A stretch of 41,989 nucleotides of DNA from Sporosarcina gallistercoris (GTDB lineage Bacteria > Bacillota > Bacilli > Bacillales_A > Planococcaceae), in contig NZ_JACSQY010000015.1 of assembly GCF_014836415.1 (NCBI RefSeq), positions 1 to 41,989 of the forward strand, in the 5' to 3' direction. The notes below the pieces were generated by a model. The model did not search any database. It saw only the letters and a list, made by a program, of their open reading frames with translations, and was not told the origin of the DNA. The position numbers were made by a program, and so were the translations under genes. Of this stretch, positions 1-11,062 are shown in pieces. Position 1 is the stretch's first letter. Each line of letters begins with the position of its first letter.

Positions 1-20
1 GGATCAAACTCTCCATAAAA
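1..20 (-). rRNA. rrs: 16S rRNA, 5' end only (partial)
   Basis: On the minus strand these bases read TTTTATGGAGAGTTTGATCC, which is the conserved 5' end of bacterial 16S rRNA (the GAGTTTGATCC primer site). The gene runs off the left edge, so only its start is here. It is transcribed away from oriC, matching an rrn operon downstream of gyrA in Bacillales. The exact mature 5' end is inferred from the B. subtilis start and could differ by a base or two. Confidence 0.9.
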
Positions 21-193
21 GAGAATTGATTGCTCAATTCGTACTGGCATCATTTAAGATGTCTATCAGATCGATTAAGATCTGTTGTGTTTGTTCCACC
101 GGCAGAACCGGTTTCCCAAACGATATTTCGTTGACATTTTGCTGTTCAGTTTTCAAGGTTCATAGTGTTTCGCTTTGTTTTAACAACTCTTAC
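21..193 (-). other. rrn leader with antitermination/processing region
   Basis: This is the transcribed spacer between the promoter-proximal start and 16S. On the minus strand it contains CTTGAAAACTGAACAGC (about 157-141), the leader block commonly found upstream of Bacillus 16S genes, then a small hairpin around CCGGTTCTGCCGG (about 114-102). The region is non-coding; a short plus-strand open frame across it is chance. Confidence 0.7.
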
Positions 194-222
194 ATCATAA
201 CACGGTGTAATCGTCGTGTCAA
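194..222 (-). promoter_or_regulatory. rrn promoter P2 (sigma-A)
   Basis: On the minus strand a perfect -35 TTGACA (222-217) is followed by a 17-bp spacer and a -10 TATGAT (199-194). It lies about 175 bp upstream of the 16S start, as expected for a proximal rrn promoter. Confidence 0.9.
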
Positions 223-292
223 CAACTTCACTTAAATTCTTTTTTTCTCGCTGCAACTCACTTGAATACTTTCTGTAAGAGCAACGTGTTCT

Positions 293-321
293 ATAATACC
301 ATGCCTAGTTCAATAGTGCAA
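293..321 (-). promoter_or_regulatory. rrn promoter P1 (sigma-A)
   Basis: On the minus strand -35 TTGCAC (321-316), a 17-bp spacer and -10 TATTAT (298-293) make a second promoter about 100 bp upstream of P2. Tandem P1/P2 promoters are normal for rrn operons in this group. Confidence 0.75.
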
Positions 322-365
322 CCCTCATTTCATACTTTTTGAGATTAAACACCATTAAACCAATC

Positions 366-407
366 AAAGCCTTCCATTTCAACGTTTCAACTGAAATAAA
401 AGGCTTT
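366..407 (-). terminator. Hairpin after the HD-GYP gene
   Basis: AAAGCCTT (366-373) pairs with AAGGCTTT (400-407), and an inner ATTTCA/TGAAAT pair extends the stem. It sits 28 bp after the HD-GYP stop codon. The U-rich tail on the minus strand is interrupted, so termination strength is uncertain. It would separate the HD-GYP transcript from the rrn promoters. Confidence 0.5.
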
Positions 408-434
408 GCATAAACCTATTCTTCTTCTATTAAG

Positions 435-1547
435 TTAGTTTACAACCTTCTCAATCGCAATCGAGCGGTTAGTAGTTAAGTCTACTAATTCTTCTCTTCG
501 CTGCAATTTCACGTTCGGCCGTAAAGGGCTATTATGATTTACTGAAACAACTTCTCCTGCATCCCCATTCGTTAGAAGGACTTTATCACCGATACTAGGC
601 GTTCCAATCACTTCATATAAAGCATCCAGTATCCTTGAATCGAACTTTCCAAAGTCCTCCTCTTTCATCATTTCTGCGACTCTATAAGGAGATTCTTTTG
701 CGCGATACACGCGTTCGCATGTCATTGCATGGAAAACGTCAGCAACGGCAATTATTTGAGAGAGCTGTGAAATCTTTTCGGCCTGATCTCCACGAGGATA
801 TCCGCTTCCATCCAACCTCTCATGATGCTGTAACACGGCCAGTTTCATTTCTTGCCGCAACAAAGGAGAGTCCTGCATCAATTGGTAGCTGAATATAGGA
901 TGTTTTTTTACTTCAGCAAATTCATCCTTTGTTAAAAAGGCAGCCTTTTCTAAGAGAGCTGGATTCACCTTGGCCATCCCGCAGTCCGTGAGTGTTCCTG
1001 CAAGCCCTAATTGAAGAGTCGTTCCTTTGGGGTAATCCAGTTCAGTTGCGAGTGCTGCGGTCAATATTCCGACTGATACGGCATGATGGTAGAGATACTC
1101 TTTTCGATTCGAGTATTCATTCAACATGACGAGCATCTTTTTATGTTCCATATACGTTTCGAGCAACGGCATAATAAGTAAACGCACTTTAGCAATATCC
1201 AGCTTCACACCTGATCTCCATGATGTGAATTCTCTTTTATAATCATTCACGGCTTTTTTATACATCTTATGCAAATCTGAAGATCGACTAATTTTGTTTT
1301 CGAGCAATTCATCTATGTCGCTTGAAATCGTATCCGTCTTTCCGATTTCACGCGGCTCAGTCTGAACTCGATTCACAATTCGTTCTTCTACTTTCACTCT
1401 CTTAATATTAAATAGATCAAGCACTTCCAAATGCTCAATTTCAAGTGTTGTTCCTTTTCGTACGATGGGAAATGCCGTATTTGCGTAAATGTCCTCAACA
1501 ATAACTGTACCTGGTCGAAGTTCACTTAAGTATTTGTAGTTTTCCAA
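435..1547 (-). CDS. HD-GYP domain protein with altered HD motif
   Basis: A 370-residue protein. The N-terminal ~60 residues resemble the small beta-rich domain often placed ahead of Bacillales HD-GYP modules; residues about 150-300 are the HD-GYP domain. HD-GYP proteins usually hydrolyse cyclic di-GMP with a di-metal centre. Visible here are H154/H155, H216, H241-H242-E243, the GYP signature at 249-251 and D270. The position of the eponymous His-Asp pair reads T187-D188 within LTDCGMAKV, so one metal ligand is replaced. The protein may therefore be catalytically weak or a sensor; this is inference. There is no transmembrane segment. It lies between gyrA and the rrn operon with its own flanking terminators, so it is probably transcribed alone. 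The Shine-Dalgarno (GCGGTG) ahead of the ATG is weak. Confidence 0.85.
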   Translation of the reverse strand: MENYKYLSELRPGTVIVEDIYANTAFPIVRKGTTLEIEHLEVLDLFNIKRVKVEERIVNRVQTEPREIGKTDTISSDIDELLENKISRSSDLHKMYKKAVNDYKREFTSWRSGVKLDIAKVRLLIMPLLETYMEHKKMLVMLNEYSNRKEYLYHHAVSVGILTAALATELDYPKGTTLQLGLAGTLTDCGMAKVNPALLEKAAFLTKDEFAEVKKHPIFSYQLMQDSPLLRQEMKLAVLQHHERLDGSGYPRGDQAEKISQLSQIIAVADVFHAMTCERVYRAKESPYRVAEMMKEEDFGKFDSRILDALYEVIGTPSIGDKVLLTNGDAGEVVSVNHNSPLRPNVKLQRREELVDLTTNRSIAIEKVVN

Positions 1548-1611
1548 TTTTAGTCACCGCATTCCTTTGCCAGATGATTGTTCTCTCCACATCATACTCT
1601 ATTCTACCCAT

Positions 1612-1650
1612 CAAAAAAATACCGGTTTGGAATTTTCTCCAAACCGGTAT
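1612..1650 (-). terminator. gyrA terminator
   Basis: A 12-bp perfect stem (1619-1630 with 1639-1650, ACCGGTTTGG arms) has an 8-nt loop and is followed on the minus strand by seven U residues. It lies directly after the gyrA stop and is a strong intrinsic terminator. Confidence 0.92.
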
Positions 1651-1658
1651 TAAATGAA

Positions 1659-4211
1659 TTACTCTTCGGATTCAGTTTCTGATGGTTTCTCTTCAATCTC
1701 AGCTGTATGCTCTTCAGTTTCAGAGTCAGTGGATTGGCCTTCTTCCGCCATGTTTTCTTCGTCTTCATCTATTTCTTCTAATATCTCTTTTTCAACCTTT
1801 GCAACGGTCGCGACGAATTCTTCATCCCCTAATCGGATCAGCCTTACACCTTGTGTGCTTCGGCCGATGATGGAAATGTCGTGAATATCCATGCGGATCA
1901 AAATACCATGCAGTGTAATCAACATGAGATCTTCTGTACCATCTACAGACTTCATTGCAACCATCTTACCGTTTCGTTCCGTAATATTAAGTGTCTTCAA
2001 ACCGAAGCCGCCACGTGACTGCAAGCGATACTCTGCAACAGGGGTCCGTTTACCGAATCCGTTTTCTGTCACTACGAGAATTTCATCATCTTCTTTGACG
2101 ATATCCATGCCGACAACATGGTCACCTTCACGCAGACGAATTCCGATGACACCACTTGCTGTACGGCTCAATGGACGGATCGACTCTTCCTTGAACTGAA
2201 TGAGCATACCCTCTTTAGTACCAATGGCAATCGTTTCGCTGCCATCCGTCAACTTCACGTTAATGAGCTCATCTTCTTCACGAAGACGCAAGGCGATCAA
2301 GCCATTAGAGCGGATGTTTGCAAATGCCATGACAGACGTTCGTTTGACGAGACCTTCGCGCGTTGTAAAGAACAAGTATTGGTCCTCTTCGAACTTTTCG
2401 ATCGGGATCATGGTTGTCACTTTTTCATCTTTCTCAACGTCCAACAGATTCACTAATGGCAAGCCTTTAGCTGTTCTGCTAAACTCTGGAACTTCGTAAC
2501 CTTTTTTCCGGAATACTCGACCTTTGCTCGTAAAGAACAAGATCGTGTCGTGAGTGGATGTATTTAACAAGTGCTCCACGAAATCATCATCATTTGTACC
2601 CATTCCTTGAATTCCACGTCCGCCACGGCGCTGACTGCGGTATGTGCTCGCTGGCAAACGTTTCACATATCCATGATGCGTAAGCGTTAAAACAGAGTTC
2701 TCTTCAGGTATCAGGTCTTCATCTTCCAGCATGTCCGTACCGCCAAGCGTGATTTCTGTACGGCGTTTGTCTGAAAAACGATGCTTGACTTCAAGAAGTT
2801 CTTCTTTAATAATCTCTACCACTTTGAGTTCATCAGCTAAAATGGCACGCAATTCATTGATAAGCAGTACCAATTGCTGATACTCTTCCTCAATTTTGTC
2901 GCGTTCCAGTCCTGTCAGCCGTTGCAGACGCATATCCAAAATAGCTTGAGCTTGACGATCTGATAGGCTGTAGCGTTCCATTAGTCCGCTTTTAGCTTCA
3001 TCTGCAGTTTTGGAACCACGGATGAGGGCAATAATTTCATCAATGTGATCGAGTGCGATTCTTAAGCCCTCTAGAATGTGGGCGCGATCTTCTGCTTTCT
3101 TCAATTCATATTGTGTCCTCCGACGGATCACAACTTTTTGATGCTCTAAGTAATGATATAAGATCTCTTTCAATGCAAGGACTTTTGGTTGTCCGTCAAC
3201 AAGTGCAAGCATATTAATACCGAAGCTGGATTGAAGCGCTGTTTGCTTATATAAGTTGTTCAACAATACGTGGGCATTTGCATCTCTGCGTACTTCAATG
3301 ACAATACGCATACCTGTACGGTCGGATTCGTCCGCAAGGTGGGTGATTCCTTCAATTTTCTTTTCTCGTACGAGTTCAGCAATCTTCTCGATCAATCGAG
3401 CCTTGTTCACCTGATAAGGCAATTCATGGACGATAATGGTTTCTTTCCCATTGGATGCCTGTTCGATTTCAACTCTACCACGTACTAACAAAGAGCCGCG
3501 ACCTGTTTCATAAGCTCTACGGATTCCGCTGCGGCCTAAAATTATCCCGCCTGTAGGGAAGTCAGGACCTGGAATGATTTCCATCAGTTCTTCTGTCGTG
3601 ATTGCAGGGTTTTCTGCAAGCGCGAGAACACCATCAATGGTTTCGCCTAAATGGTGGGGAGGAATATTTGTTGCCATACCTACCGCGATTCCAGATGTAC
3701 CGTTGACAAGAAGGTTCGGAAAACGGCTTGGCAAAACAATTGGTTCTCTTTCCTGACCATCATAATTATCTTTGTAGTCGATCGTGTCTTTGTTGATATC
3801 ACGTAATAGTTCCATCGCAATTCTGGACATACGGGACTCTGTATAACGCATCGCTGCTGCTGCGTCTCCATCCACAGAACCGAAGTTCCCGTGGCCATCG
3901 ACAAGCATATAGCGATAGTTGAAATCTTGTGCCATCCGTACCATCGTATCGTAAACAGCTGTATCACCGTGTGGGTGATACTTACCAATAACGTCACCGA
4001 CTATACGTGCCGACTTTTTATGTGCTTTATCTGCAGTATTACCGAGGTCCTGCATTGCATATAAAATACGGCGGTGAACTGGTTTCAGTCCATCGCGCAC
4101 ATCGGGCAGTGCCCGAGAGACGATAACACTCATTGCATAGTCAAGGAATGACGTCTCCATCTCTTTACTGATACTGATTTCTTGCACACCGCGTTTTGGC
4201 AGATCTGCCAT
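1659..4211 (-). CDS. gyrA: DNA gyrase subunit A
   Basis: This 850-residue protein is the breakage-reunion subunit of DNA gyrase, the A2B2 enzyme that introduces negative supercoils. The catalytic tyrosine is Y123 in [11 protein letters not shown]. The GyrA box QRRGGRG near residue 535 marks it as gyrase rather than topoisomerase IV ParC, and the C-terminal beta-pinwheel repeats follow. The last ~45 residues form a very acidic tail. In the quinolone-resistance-determining region the sequence is [10 protein letters not shown], with Thr at residue 84 where many Bacillales have Ser, and D88. A good Shine-Dalgarno (AAAGGAG, 8-9 nt spacing) precedes the ATG. It lies 79 bp downstream of gyrB in the same direction and is likely co-transcribed with it. 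Confidence 0.98.
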   Translation of the reverse strand: MADLPKRGVQEISISKEMETSFLDYAMSVIVSRALPDVRDGLKPVHRRILYAMQDLGNTADKAHKKSARIVGDVIGKYHPHGDTAVYDTMVRMAQDFNYRYMLVDGHGNFGSVDGDAAAAMRYTESRMSRIAMELLRDINKDTIDYKDNYDGQEREPIVLPSRFPNLLVNGTSGIAVGMATNIPPHHLGETIDGVLALAENPAITTEELMEIIPGPDFPTGGIILGRSGIRRAYETGRGSLLVRGRVEIEQASNGKETIIVHELPYQVNKARLIEKIAELVREKKIEGITHLADESDRTGMRIVIEVRRDANAHVLLNNLYKQTALQSSFGINMLALVDGQPKVLALKEILYHYLEHQKVVIRRRTQYELKKAEDRAHILEGLRIALDHIDEIIALIRGSKTADEAKSGLMERYSLSDRQAQAILDMRLQRLTGLERDKIEEEYQQLVLLINELRAILADELKVVEIIKEELLEVKHRFSDKRRTEITLGGTDMLEDEDLIPEENSVLTLTHHGYVKRLPASTYRSQRRGGRGIQGMGTNDDDFVEHLLNTSTHDTILFFTSKGRVFRKKGYEVPEFSRTAKGLPLVNLLDVEKDEKVTTMIPIEKFEEDQYLFFTTREGLVKRTSVMAFANIRSNGLIALRLREEDELINVKLTDGSETIAIGTKEGMLIQFKEESIRPLSRTASGVIGIRLREGDHVVGMDIVKEDDEILVVTENGFGKRTPVAEYRLQSRGGFGLKTLNITERNGKMVAMKSVDGTEDLMLITLHGILIRMDIHDISIIGRSTQGVRLIRLGDEEFVATVAKVEKEILEEIDEDEENMAEEGQSTDSETEEHTAEIEEKPSETESEE

Positions 4212-4290
4212 GTTGTCATACTCCTTTCAGCCTGACCCTCATTTATGAAAAACAAGAGCGGCTCTCCATAACAGTCAAACTGCTTGGCGA

Positions 4291-6276
<1,986 letters not shown>

Positions 6277-6293
6277 CTATCCATCAAAAGGTC

Positions 6294-7418
6294 CTACACG
6301 TCTTCACGTCTTGACACTGTCCCATCTTCCACCTCATAGATGGCAGCTTGACGAATGGTTTCGTGTTCGATTCCTGCAACGGTTGTAGTTGTAACGAACG
6401 TTTGCACTTGCCCTTGAATCGTATTCAGCAGATGGGACTGACGATAATCGTCCAACTCACTTAACACATCATCGAGCAGTAAAATAGGTGCTTCTCCAAC
6501 CTCTTGACGGACCAACTCAATTTCAGCAAGCTTTAACGACAAGGCTGTCGTACGCTGTTGACCTTGGGAGCCATAGGTTTGTATATCATAACCATTCACC
6601 ATAAATGTTAAATCATCACGATGTGGTCCGATTAAAGTGATCCCTCGATCCAGTTCGCGTGTTTTGACTTCCGCAAGTTTGTTCATCAAGATCTTTTTCA
6701 TCTCGTCATCGGATTGTTCGGATGACAACTCTTTGAGTGTGCTATAAGAAACATCCAAGTTCTCTAGCCCGCGAGAAATACCATGATGAATCGGACCTGC
6801 CCACTTTTGCAATAGCTCCAAAAAGTAGTATCGTTTTTTTATAATTTGCACCGCTTTATCAACAAATTGTTCGGTATAGACGTCAAACATGACATCTTCG
6901 AATTGTCGTTTTCCACGGTTATCTTTTAGAATCGCATTCCGCTGTTTCAAGAGTTTTTGATAATGCAGCAAATCATGCAGATAAACCGGCGAAATTTGAC
7001 CAATCTCCATATCGAGGAAACGCCTCCTTACTTGAGGGCTTCCTTTTACGAGATTAAGATCTTCAGGCGCAAACATGACAACGTTTACCTGCCCGATGTA
7101 CAAACTCAGCCGGTTTTGCTCAATATGATTCACACGAGCCTTTTTCCCTTTTTTGGAAATGATGAGCTCAATGGGAAGATGTCCATACTTTCGTTCCACA
7201 TCACCTTCTATTTTACCATACTCCTGGCCCCAGCGGATAAGTTCTCGATCATTTGACGTTCGATGCGATTTTGCCATAGCTAACACATAAATTGCTTCCA
7301 TGACATTGGTCTTTCCTTGTGCGTTTTCGCCAATGAAAACGTTAATGTGCGGAGAAAATGATAAATCGAGGGAGGCGTAATTTCTGTAGTCAGTTAACGC
7401 GAGGCGGTCAATGTACAT
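6294..7418 (-). CDS. recF: DNA replication/repair protein RecF
   Basis: RecF is an SMC-like ATPase that loads RecA at single-strand gaps through RecFOR. The protein is 374 residues (family about 370). The Walker A GENAQGKT is at residues 30-37, the ABC signature is in SQGQQRT, and Walker B/D-loop is [12 protein letters not shown]. The frame begins 12 nt upstream, but [14 protein letters not shown] matches the family N-terminus. The start codon lies inside the end of yaaA (11-nt overlap), which suggests translational coupling. It belongs to the dnaN/yaaA/recF/gyrB/gyrA series running away from the origin. Confidence 0.96.
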   Translation of the reverse strand: MYIDRLALTDYRNYASLDLSFSPHINVFIGENAQGKTNVMEAIYVLAMAKSHRTSNDRELIRWGQEYGKIEGDVERKYGHLPIELIISKKGKKARVNHIEQNRLSLYIGQVNVVMFAPEDLNLVKGSPQVRRRFLDMEIGQISPVYLHDLLHYQKLLKQRNAILKDNRGKRQFEDVMFDVYTEQFVDKAVQIIKKRYYFLELLQKWAGPIHHGISRGLENLDVSYSTLKELSSEQSDDEMKKILMNKLAEVKTRELDRGITLIGPHRDDLTFMVNGYDIQTYGSQGQQRTTALSLKLAEIELVRQEVGEAPILLLDDVLSELDDYRQSHLLNTIQGQVQTFVTTTTVAGIEHETIRQAAIYEVEDGTVSRREDV

Positions 7419-7653
7419 CCCGAGTTCCATATGGATCAGCGATCAACTTATACTTACCAGCACCCGGCACCATAACAAGATCTCCATCATACAGTTTTCG
7501 ACCTCTTCGCTGCTCCTCTTCACCGTTCACGTAAATTACGTTCTCACTGAGAAACCATTTTGCCATTCCTCCTGAGCTGATGACATTTGCCATTTTCAAG
7601 AGTTGTCCGAGTGTTACATATTCCGTATTGAAGTGTATTTCTTCCATCTGCAT
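7408..7653 (-). CDS. yaaA: S4-domain protein YaaA (RlbA-like)
   Basis: This 81-residue protein contains an S4-like RNA-binding fold ([24 protein letters not shown]...[19 protein letters not shown]). It is the conserved small gene between dnaN and recF in Bacillales; in B. subtilis it has been linked to ribosome assembly. The ATG at 7653 follows GAGGG with 5-nt spacing; a second ATG two codons later is less well placed. It overlaps the recF start by 11 nt. A terminator separates it from dnaN, so yaaA-recF may have its own promoter, but I could not identify a convincing one. Confidence 0.93.
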   Translation of the reverse strand: MQMEEIHFNTEYVTLGQLLKMANVISSGGMAKWFLSENVIYVNGEEEQRRGRKLYDGDLVMVPGAGKYKLIADPYGTRDVH

Positions 7654-7710
7654 TCAATCCCTCACAAAGTTAGTTTGTATTTCTATTTTACCGGATTTTT
7701 AACTATAAGT

Positions 7711-7744
7711 AAAAAGGATAGCCGCTTTACGGCCATCCTTTTTT
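7711..7744 (-). terminator. dnaN terminator
   Basis: A GC-rich hairpin (AAGGATGGCCG arm on the minus strand, loop TAAA, then CGGCTATCCTT with one mismatch) is followed by a U run. It begins 2 bp after the dnaN stop. A-runs on the other side also allow use on the plus strand, but no plus-strand gene is upstream. Confidence 0.88.
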
Positions 7745-7746
7745 GT

Positions 7747-8883
7747 TCAATATGTGCGAACGGGCAAAATGAGTTGGAGAATAGAATCGTTGTCTGTTGC
7801 TTTTAGGATGAATGGTCGCATTGTCCCGGTGAAATGGACTTCGATATTTTGTCCATCGATCGCTTTCAAAGCATCCATCATATATTTTGCGCTAAACGAG
7901 ATTTTCAACTCTTCGCCTGTCACTTCTTGTGCCTCAATCAATTCCTCAACCTTTCCAACTTCCGGTGAGTTCGAAGATACTTCGAGTGTGTTGCCGCCTT
8001 CGGCAGAAAAACGAACGATATTGTTGCGGTCTTCACGAGCTAGTAACGATGCGCGGTCAATTGCCTGCAAAAGCTGTTTTCCGTTCACAGTCACCGATGT
8101 TTTGTATTCAGAAGGAATCAGACGTGATGTATCTGGATAATTGCCCTCTAATAATCTTGAATAGAATAAAACATTACGGGTTTTAAACAATACTTGTTGA
8201 TCTGCGAAAATGATTTCCACTGGTTCTAGTGTATCCGGGAGAATCTTGTTCAGCTCTTGCAAACTCTTGCCGGGAATGACAATGCTGAATGGTTGTTCCG
8301 GTACTTGTTCCGGTCTCGTTTTCCGACTAGCTAGACGATGACTATCTGTAGCGACACACACGAGTTCCCCATCTTTTAACTCCCAATGTACGCCTGTAAG
8401 TATAGGGCGTGTTTCGTGTTGGGATACCGCAAATACGGTTTCACGAATGACTGACTTGATGAGATCAGATGGTAAAGACATCCGGTGTTCATCAGAGACT
8501 TCAGGCAGTACCGGATATTCGTATGGATCGGAACCAATGAGATGGAATTCCGATTTTCCAGAACGGATATGCGTGTGCATGCCTTCGGTCACTTCAATCA
8601 CAACTTCATTAGTTGGAAGCTTGCGTACGATTTCACTGAAGAACTTTGCTTGAAGAACAATCATTCCGCTCTCCATCACTTGGATGATCTGTTCACCATC
8701 TTGTTCTACTGGTATCGATGTGCAGATTGTAATATCCGAATCACTGCCGGTCATCTGCAATCCTTTTTCATTCACTTCGATTTTGATACCCGTCAGAATC
8801 GGGATCGTCACTTTTTGACTAATGGCTTTCATGACATCGCTCAAACCTTCGAGCAATTTGTCTCTCATGATTTCAAATTTCAT
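7747..8883 (-). CDS. dnaN: DNA polymerase III sliding clamp (beta subunit)
   Basis: DnaN is the homodimeric ring that tethers the replicative polymerase to DNA. The protein is 378 residues and begins MKFEIMRDKLLEGLSDVMKAI, matching the family N-terminus. The frame extends 34 codons further upstream, but that part crosses the origin-unwinding DNA and is not protein-like (YYYYYYSF, from the trinucleotide repeat). The Shine-Dalgarno GAGGGG sits 6 nt before the ATG. The three repeated clamp domains are recognisable (TIPILTGIKIE, RPILTGVHWEL, RPFILKATDN). It ends in the conserved LILPVRTY. It is downstream of dnaA, separated by the 173-bp origin segment. Confidence 0.97.
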   Translation of the reverse strand: MKFEIMRDKLLEGLSDVMKAISQKVTIPILTGIKIEVNEKGLQMTGSDSDITICTSIPVEQDGEQIIQVMESGMIVLQAKFFSEIVRKLPTNEVVIEVTEGMHTHIRSGKSEFHLIGSDPYEYPVLPEVSDEHRMSLPSDLIKSVIRETVFAVSQHETRPILTGVHWELKDGELVCVATDSHRLASRKTRPEQVPEQPFSIVIPGKSLQELNKILPDTLEPVEIIFADQQVLFKTRNVLFYSRLLEGNYPDTSRLIPSEYKTSVTVNGKQLLQAIDRASLLAREDRNNIVRFSAEGGNTLEVSSNSPEVGKVEELIEAQEVTGEELKISFSAKYMMDALKAIDGQNIEVHFTGTMRPFILKATDNDSILQLILPVRTY

Positions 8884-8894
8884 AGGAACCCCTC

Positions 8895-8965
8895 GCTTAT
8901 ATAATGAATTAAAGTACTTAAAAGAATAGTAGTAATAGTAGTAGGGGCTGTGGATATGTGGAAAA
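8895..8965 (-). other. oriC unwinding element: DnaA boxes, DnaA-trios, AT-rich DUE
   Basis: Reading in the dnaA to dnaN direction (minus strand), two DnaA boxes, TTTTCCACA (8965-8957) and ATATCCACA (8957-8949), abut. They are followed by the GC spacer GCCCC and then repeated triplets. On the plus strand read 3' to 5' these are GAT-GAT-GAT-AAT-GAT-GAT (8944-8927), fitting the DnaA-trio rule 3'-[G/A]A[T/A]-5'. An AT-rich stretch (8895-8926) follows. This order of boxes, GC spacer, trios and AT-rich DNA is the basal unwinding system described in B. subtilis at the same dnaA-dnaN position. Confidence 0.9.
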
Positions 8966-8991
8966 GCCTCCTGAAATAATACCAAGTAAGG

Positions 8992-9050
8992 TTTTCCACA
9001 TGTGCATAACTTGTGTGTGAACGTGCATTAGTTATTCTAGGATATCCACA
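8992..9050. other. DnaA boxes in the dnaA-dnaN intergenic region
   Basis: Three further 9-mers lie between the dnaA stop and the unwinding element: TTTTCCACA at 8992-9000 (+), TGTGCATAA at 9001-9009 (complement TTATGCACA), and ATATCCACA at 9042-9050 (+). Each has one to two differences from TTATCCACA. They form the downstream part of a bipartite origin. Confidence 0.75.
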
Positions 9051-9056
9051 GTCTCG

Positions 9057-10406
9057 TTAACTTCTTCCTAGCGCAGCCCGAATATCTTGAATGTCTTGTT
9101 GGAGAGATTTATCCTCTTTGAGCATTTTAGAAATCTTCTCATGTGCATGGATGACTGTTGAGTGATCACGTCCCCCAAACTCCGATCCGATCTTAGGTAA
9201 AGAAGCATCCGTCAGTTCACGGGAAAGGTACATCGCAACTTGACGTGGAAATGCAATGGCGCGAGTCCGTTTTTTAGCTGAGAAATCCTCCAAACGAATA
9301 CTAAAGTGTTCCCCTACTGTTTTTTGAATATCAACAATCGTTACCATCCTCGGTCGCGCATTCGGAATAATATCCTTCAACGCTTCTGCAGCAAGATCCG
9401 GTGTGATATCCATATTGACGAGTGAAGAATAGGCAACAACGCGAATTAGCGCACCTTCAAGCTCACGGATATTCGTGTAAATTTGATTGGCGATGTATAG
9501 CATCACTTCATTTGGGATATCAATAAGACCGTCCGCTTTCGCCTTTTTACGCAGAATTGCAATTCGAGTTTCTAAATCAGGCGGTGCAATATCAGTGATC
9601 AAGCCCCACTCAAAGCGTGATCTGAGCCGGTCTTCCAGTGTAGGGATCTCTTTTGGCGGCCGATCACTGGAGATGACAATCTGTTTGGACTCTTCATGCA
9701 GCGTATTAAAGGTATGGAAAAATTCTTCTTGTGTTTGTTCTTTTCCAGCAAGAAATTGAATATCATCAATAAGCAGCACATCTACGCTTCGGTATTGATC
9801 ACGGAACTCTCCCGCTTTGTTGTCACGAATCGAGTTGATAAATTCATTTGTAAACTTTTCACTCGACAGGTAAACGACTTTAAGCGAAGGGTTTTGTTCC
9901 AATACATAGTGTCCGATTGCATGCATGAGGTGAGTTTTCCCAAGTCCTACGCCTCCATAGATAAACAACGGATTGTAAGACTTGGCAGGCGCTTCTGCAA
10001 CTGCCAGTGATGCAGCATGTGCAAAGCGATTGCCTGATCCGATGACAAATGTATCGAATGTATATTTAGGATTCAGCATCGCAGCAGTCGTAGCCACAGG
10101 TGATTTCTCGACCTTTTTTACGACTGGTTTTGGCACAGCAAAGTCTTTCTCAGCCATGTCTTCAGGAACTACAAATTGAATCAACCGGTCTTCACCAGTC
10201 AACTCAGATAGAATTCCCGTTATTAGATGTACGTAATGACTCTCCAGCCATTCTTTTGAAAATGAATTTGGAACTGCGATTGTTACATTTTCAGATCCGT
10301 ACGATAAAAGTTTTGTCGATTTCAGCCACGTTTCAAAACTGGGCCGGGAGATTTTTTCTTCTACTTTCGACAGAACTTCCTGCCAAAGGTTTTCTAAATG
10401 CTCCAC
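9057..10406 (-). CDS. dnaA: Chromosomal replication initiator DnaA
   Basis: DnaA is an AAA+ ATPase that binds DnaA boxes and melts the origin. The protein is 449 residues (B. subtilis 446). Domain I is at the N-terminus ([20 protein letters not shown]), followed by a short linker about 82-110. The AAA+ domain has Walker A GGVGLGKT at 151-158 and Walker [21 protein letters not shown]. The C-terminal DNA-binding domain has the signature [16 protein letters not shown]. Translation starts at GTG (10406), with an excellent Shine-Dalgarno AAAGGAGG 7 nt upstream. DnaA boxes overlap its promoter (see the promoter entry), consistent with autoregulation. Confidence 0.98.
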   Translation of the reverse strand: MEHLENLWQEVLSKVEEKISRPSFETWLKSTKLLSYGSENVTIAVPNSFSKEWLESHYVHLITGILSELTGEDRLIQFVVPEDMAEKDFAVPKPVVKKVEKSPVATTAAMLNPKYTFDTFVIGSGNRFAHAASLAVAEAPAKSYNPLFIYGGVGLGKTHLMHAIGHYVLEQNPSLKVVYLSSEKFTNEFINSIRDNKAGEFRDQYRSVDVLLIDDIQFLAGKEQTQEEFFHTFNTLHEESKQIVISSDRPPKEIPTLEDRLRSRFEWGLITDIAPPDLETRIAILRKKAKADGLIDIPNEVMLYIANQIYTNIRELEGALIRVVAYSSLVNMDITPDLAAEALKDIIPNARPRMVTIVDIQKTVGEHFSIRLEDFSAKKRTRAIAFPRQVAMYLSRELTDASLPKIGSEFGGRDHSTVIHAHEKISKMLKEDKSLQQDIQDIRAALGRS

Positions 10407-10444
10407 AAGTGAACCTCCTTTTTGCCGAACTAAACCCGGAAGTA

Positions 10445-10766
10445 TGTATTATACACAGTTTCCACGCTTGTGGGTAACTATTATTAAAAGTTGTTGAAAA
10501 AATTATCCACAACTTATTAACAATTGTGGATAAGAGTGAATGTATGAAATTATATACACAGCAAAATCTTTCTCATTGTATCAGCATTTCTCTTTCATCG
10601 CAAGGGATTGCTCGAGTTATACACATCAACCGCAAATGTGGACAGGAACGTTATCCACAAGGAGGTATATGTGAAAAAGCTGTCGACAAATGCGGATTTT
10701 TGAAAAAGTCAAAAAGACAAAGATGCACAGAACAAAAATGCGTTCCGTTCAAAAGTTGTGGATAAC
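10445..10766. other. oriC: oriC upstream DnaA-box cluster (incAB-like)
   Basis: The dnaA-rpmH gap holds four perfect DnaA boxes: TTATCCACA at 10503-10511 (+) and 10651-10659 (+), and the complement TGTGGATAA at 10525-10533 and 10757-10765. Weaker boxes are at 10449-10457, 10469-10477, 10552-10560 and 10617-10625. No protein gene of plausible length fits here. Gene strand switches from minus (dnaA) to plus (rpmH) across the region, as expected for divergent replication forks. Confidence 0.92.
10448..10477 (-). promoter_or_regulatory. dnaA promoter overlapped by DnaA boxes
   Basis: On the minus strand a consensus -10 TATAAT (10453-10448) has an 18-bp spacer to a weak -35 TTACCC (10477-10472). 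The 9-mer TGTGGGTAA (10469-10477) covers the -35, and TTATACACA (10449-10457) covers the -10. Both are near-matches to the DnaA box. Binding by DnaA would block RNA polymerase, the expected logic of dnaA autorepression. Confidence 0.75.
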
Positions 10767-10837
10767 CGGAATCGATGAAATTTACATAAGTAGAATCGGA
10801 TCTCTTTAGAAGAAGTCAAGCCCCGCTGAAAAACCGT

Positions 10838-10866
10838 TTGACAATGACTCAGCAGACAGCTATACT
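10838..10866 (+). promoter_or_regulatory. rpmH promoter (sigma-A)
   Basis: A perfect -35 TTGACA (10838-10843), a 17-bp spacer and -10 TATACT (10861-10866) lie 60 bp upstream of the rpmH start, suiting a highly expressed ribosomal gene. Confidence 0.92.
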
Positions 10867-10926
10867 TGTCAAGACTGTTATATGTAACATGTAATTGAGT
10901 CAGTAAAGCAGGAGGTGTCTTCTAAT

Positions 10927-11061
10927 ATGAAACGTACATTCCAACCAAATACACGTAAACGCGCAAAAGTCCACGGCTTCCGTGCACGCATGAGCTCGAA
11001 AAACGGACGCAGAGTCCTTGCAGCCCGTCGCAGAAAAGGAAGAAAAGTTCTTTCAGCGTAA
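10927..11061 (+). CDS. rpmH: Ribosomal protein bL34
   Basis: This 44-residue, extremely basic protein reads [18 protein letters not shown]... and ends [11 protein letters not shown]. Both length and sequence are nearly identical to B. subtilis L34, a structural protein of the large ribosomal subunit. It is preceded by the Shine-Dalgarno GGAGGTG with 9-nt spacing and by a strong promoter. It is the first gene on the right arm of the origin, the usual bacterial position (rpmH-rnpA-yidC). A terminator-like hairpin lies just after its stop, so downstream rnpA is probably expressed at a lower level by read-through. Confidence 0.98.
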   Translation: MKRTFQPNTRKRAKVHGFRARMSSKNGRRVLAARRRKGRKVLSA

Positions 11062-11062
11062 G

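Noticed and set aside
3680..3997. Minus-strand 105-codon frame inside gyrA
   Set aside because: An alternative frame of gyrA without a ribosome binding site or protein-like composition.
8884..8985. N-terminal extension of DnaN
   Set aside because: The extra 34 codons translate the DnaA-trio DNA into a Tyr run; homology and the Shine-Dalgarno place the start at 8883.
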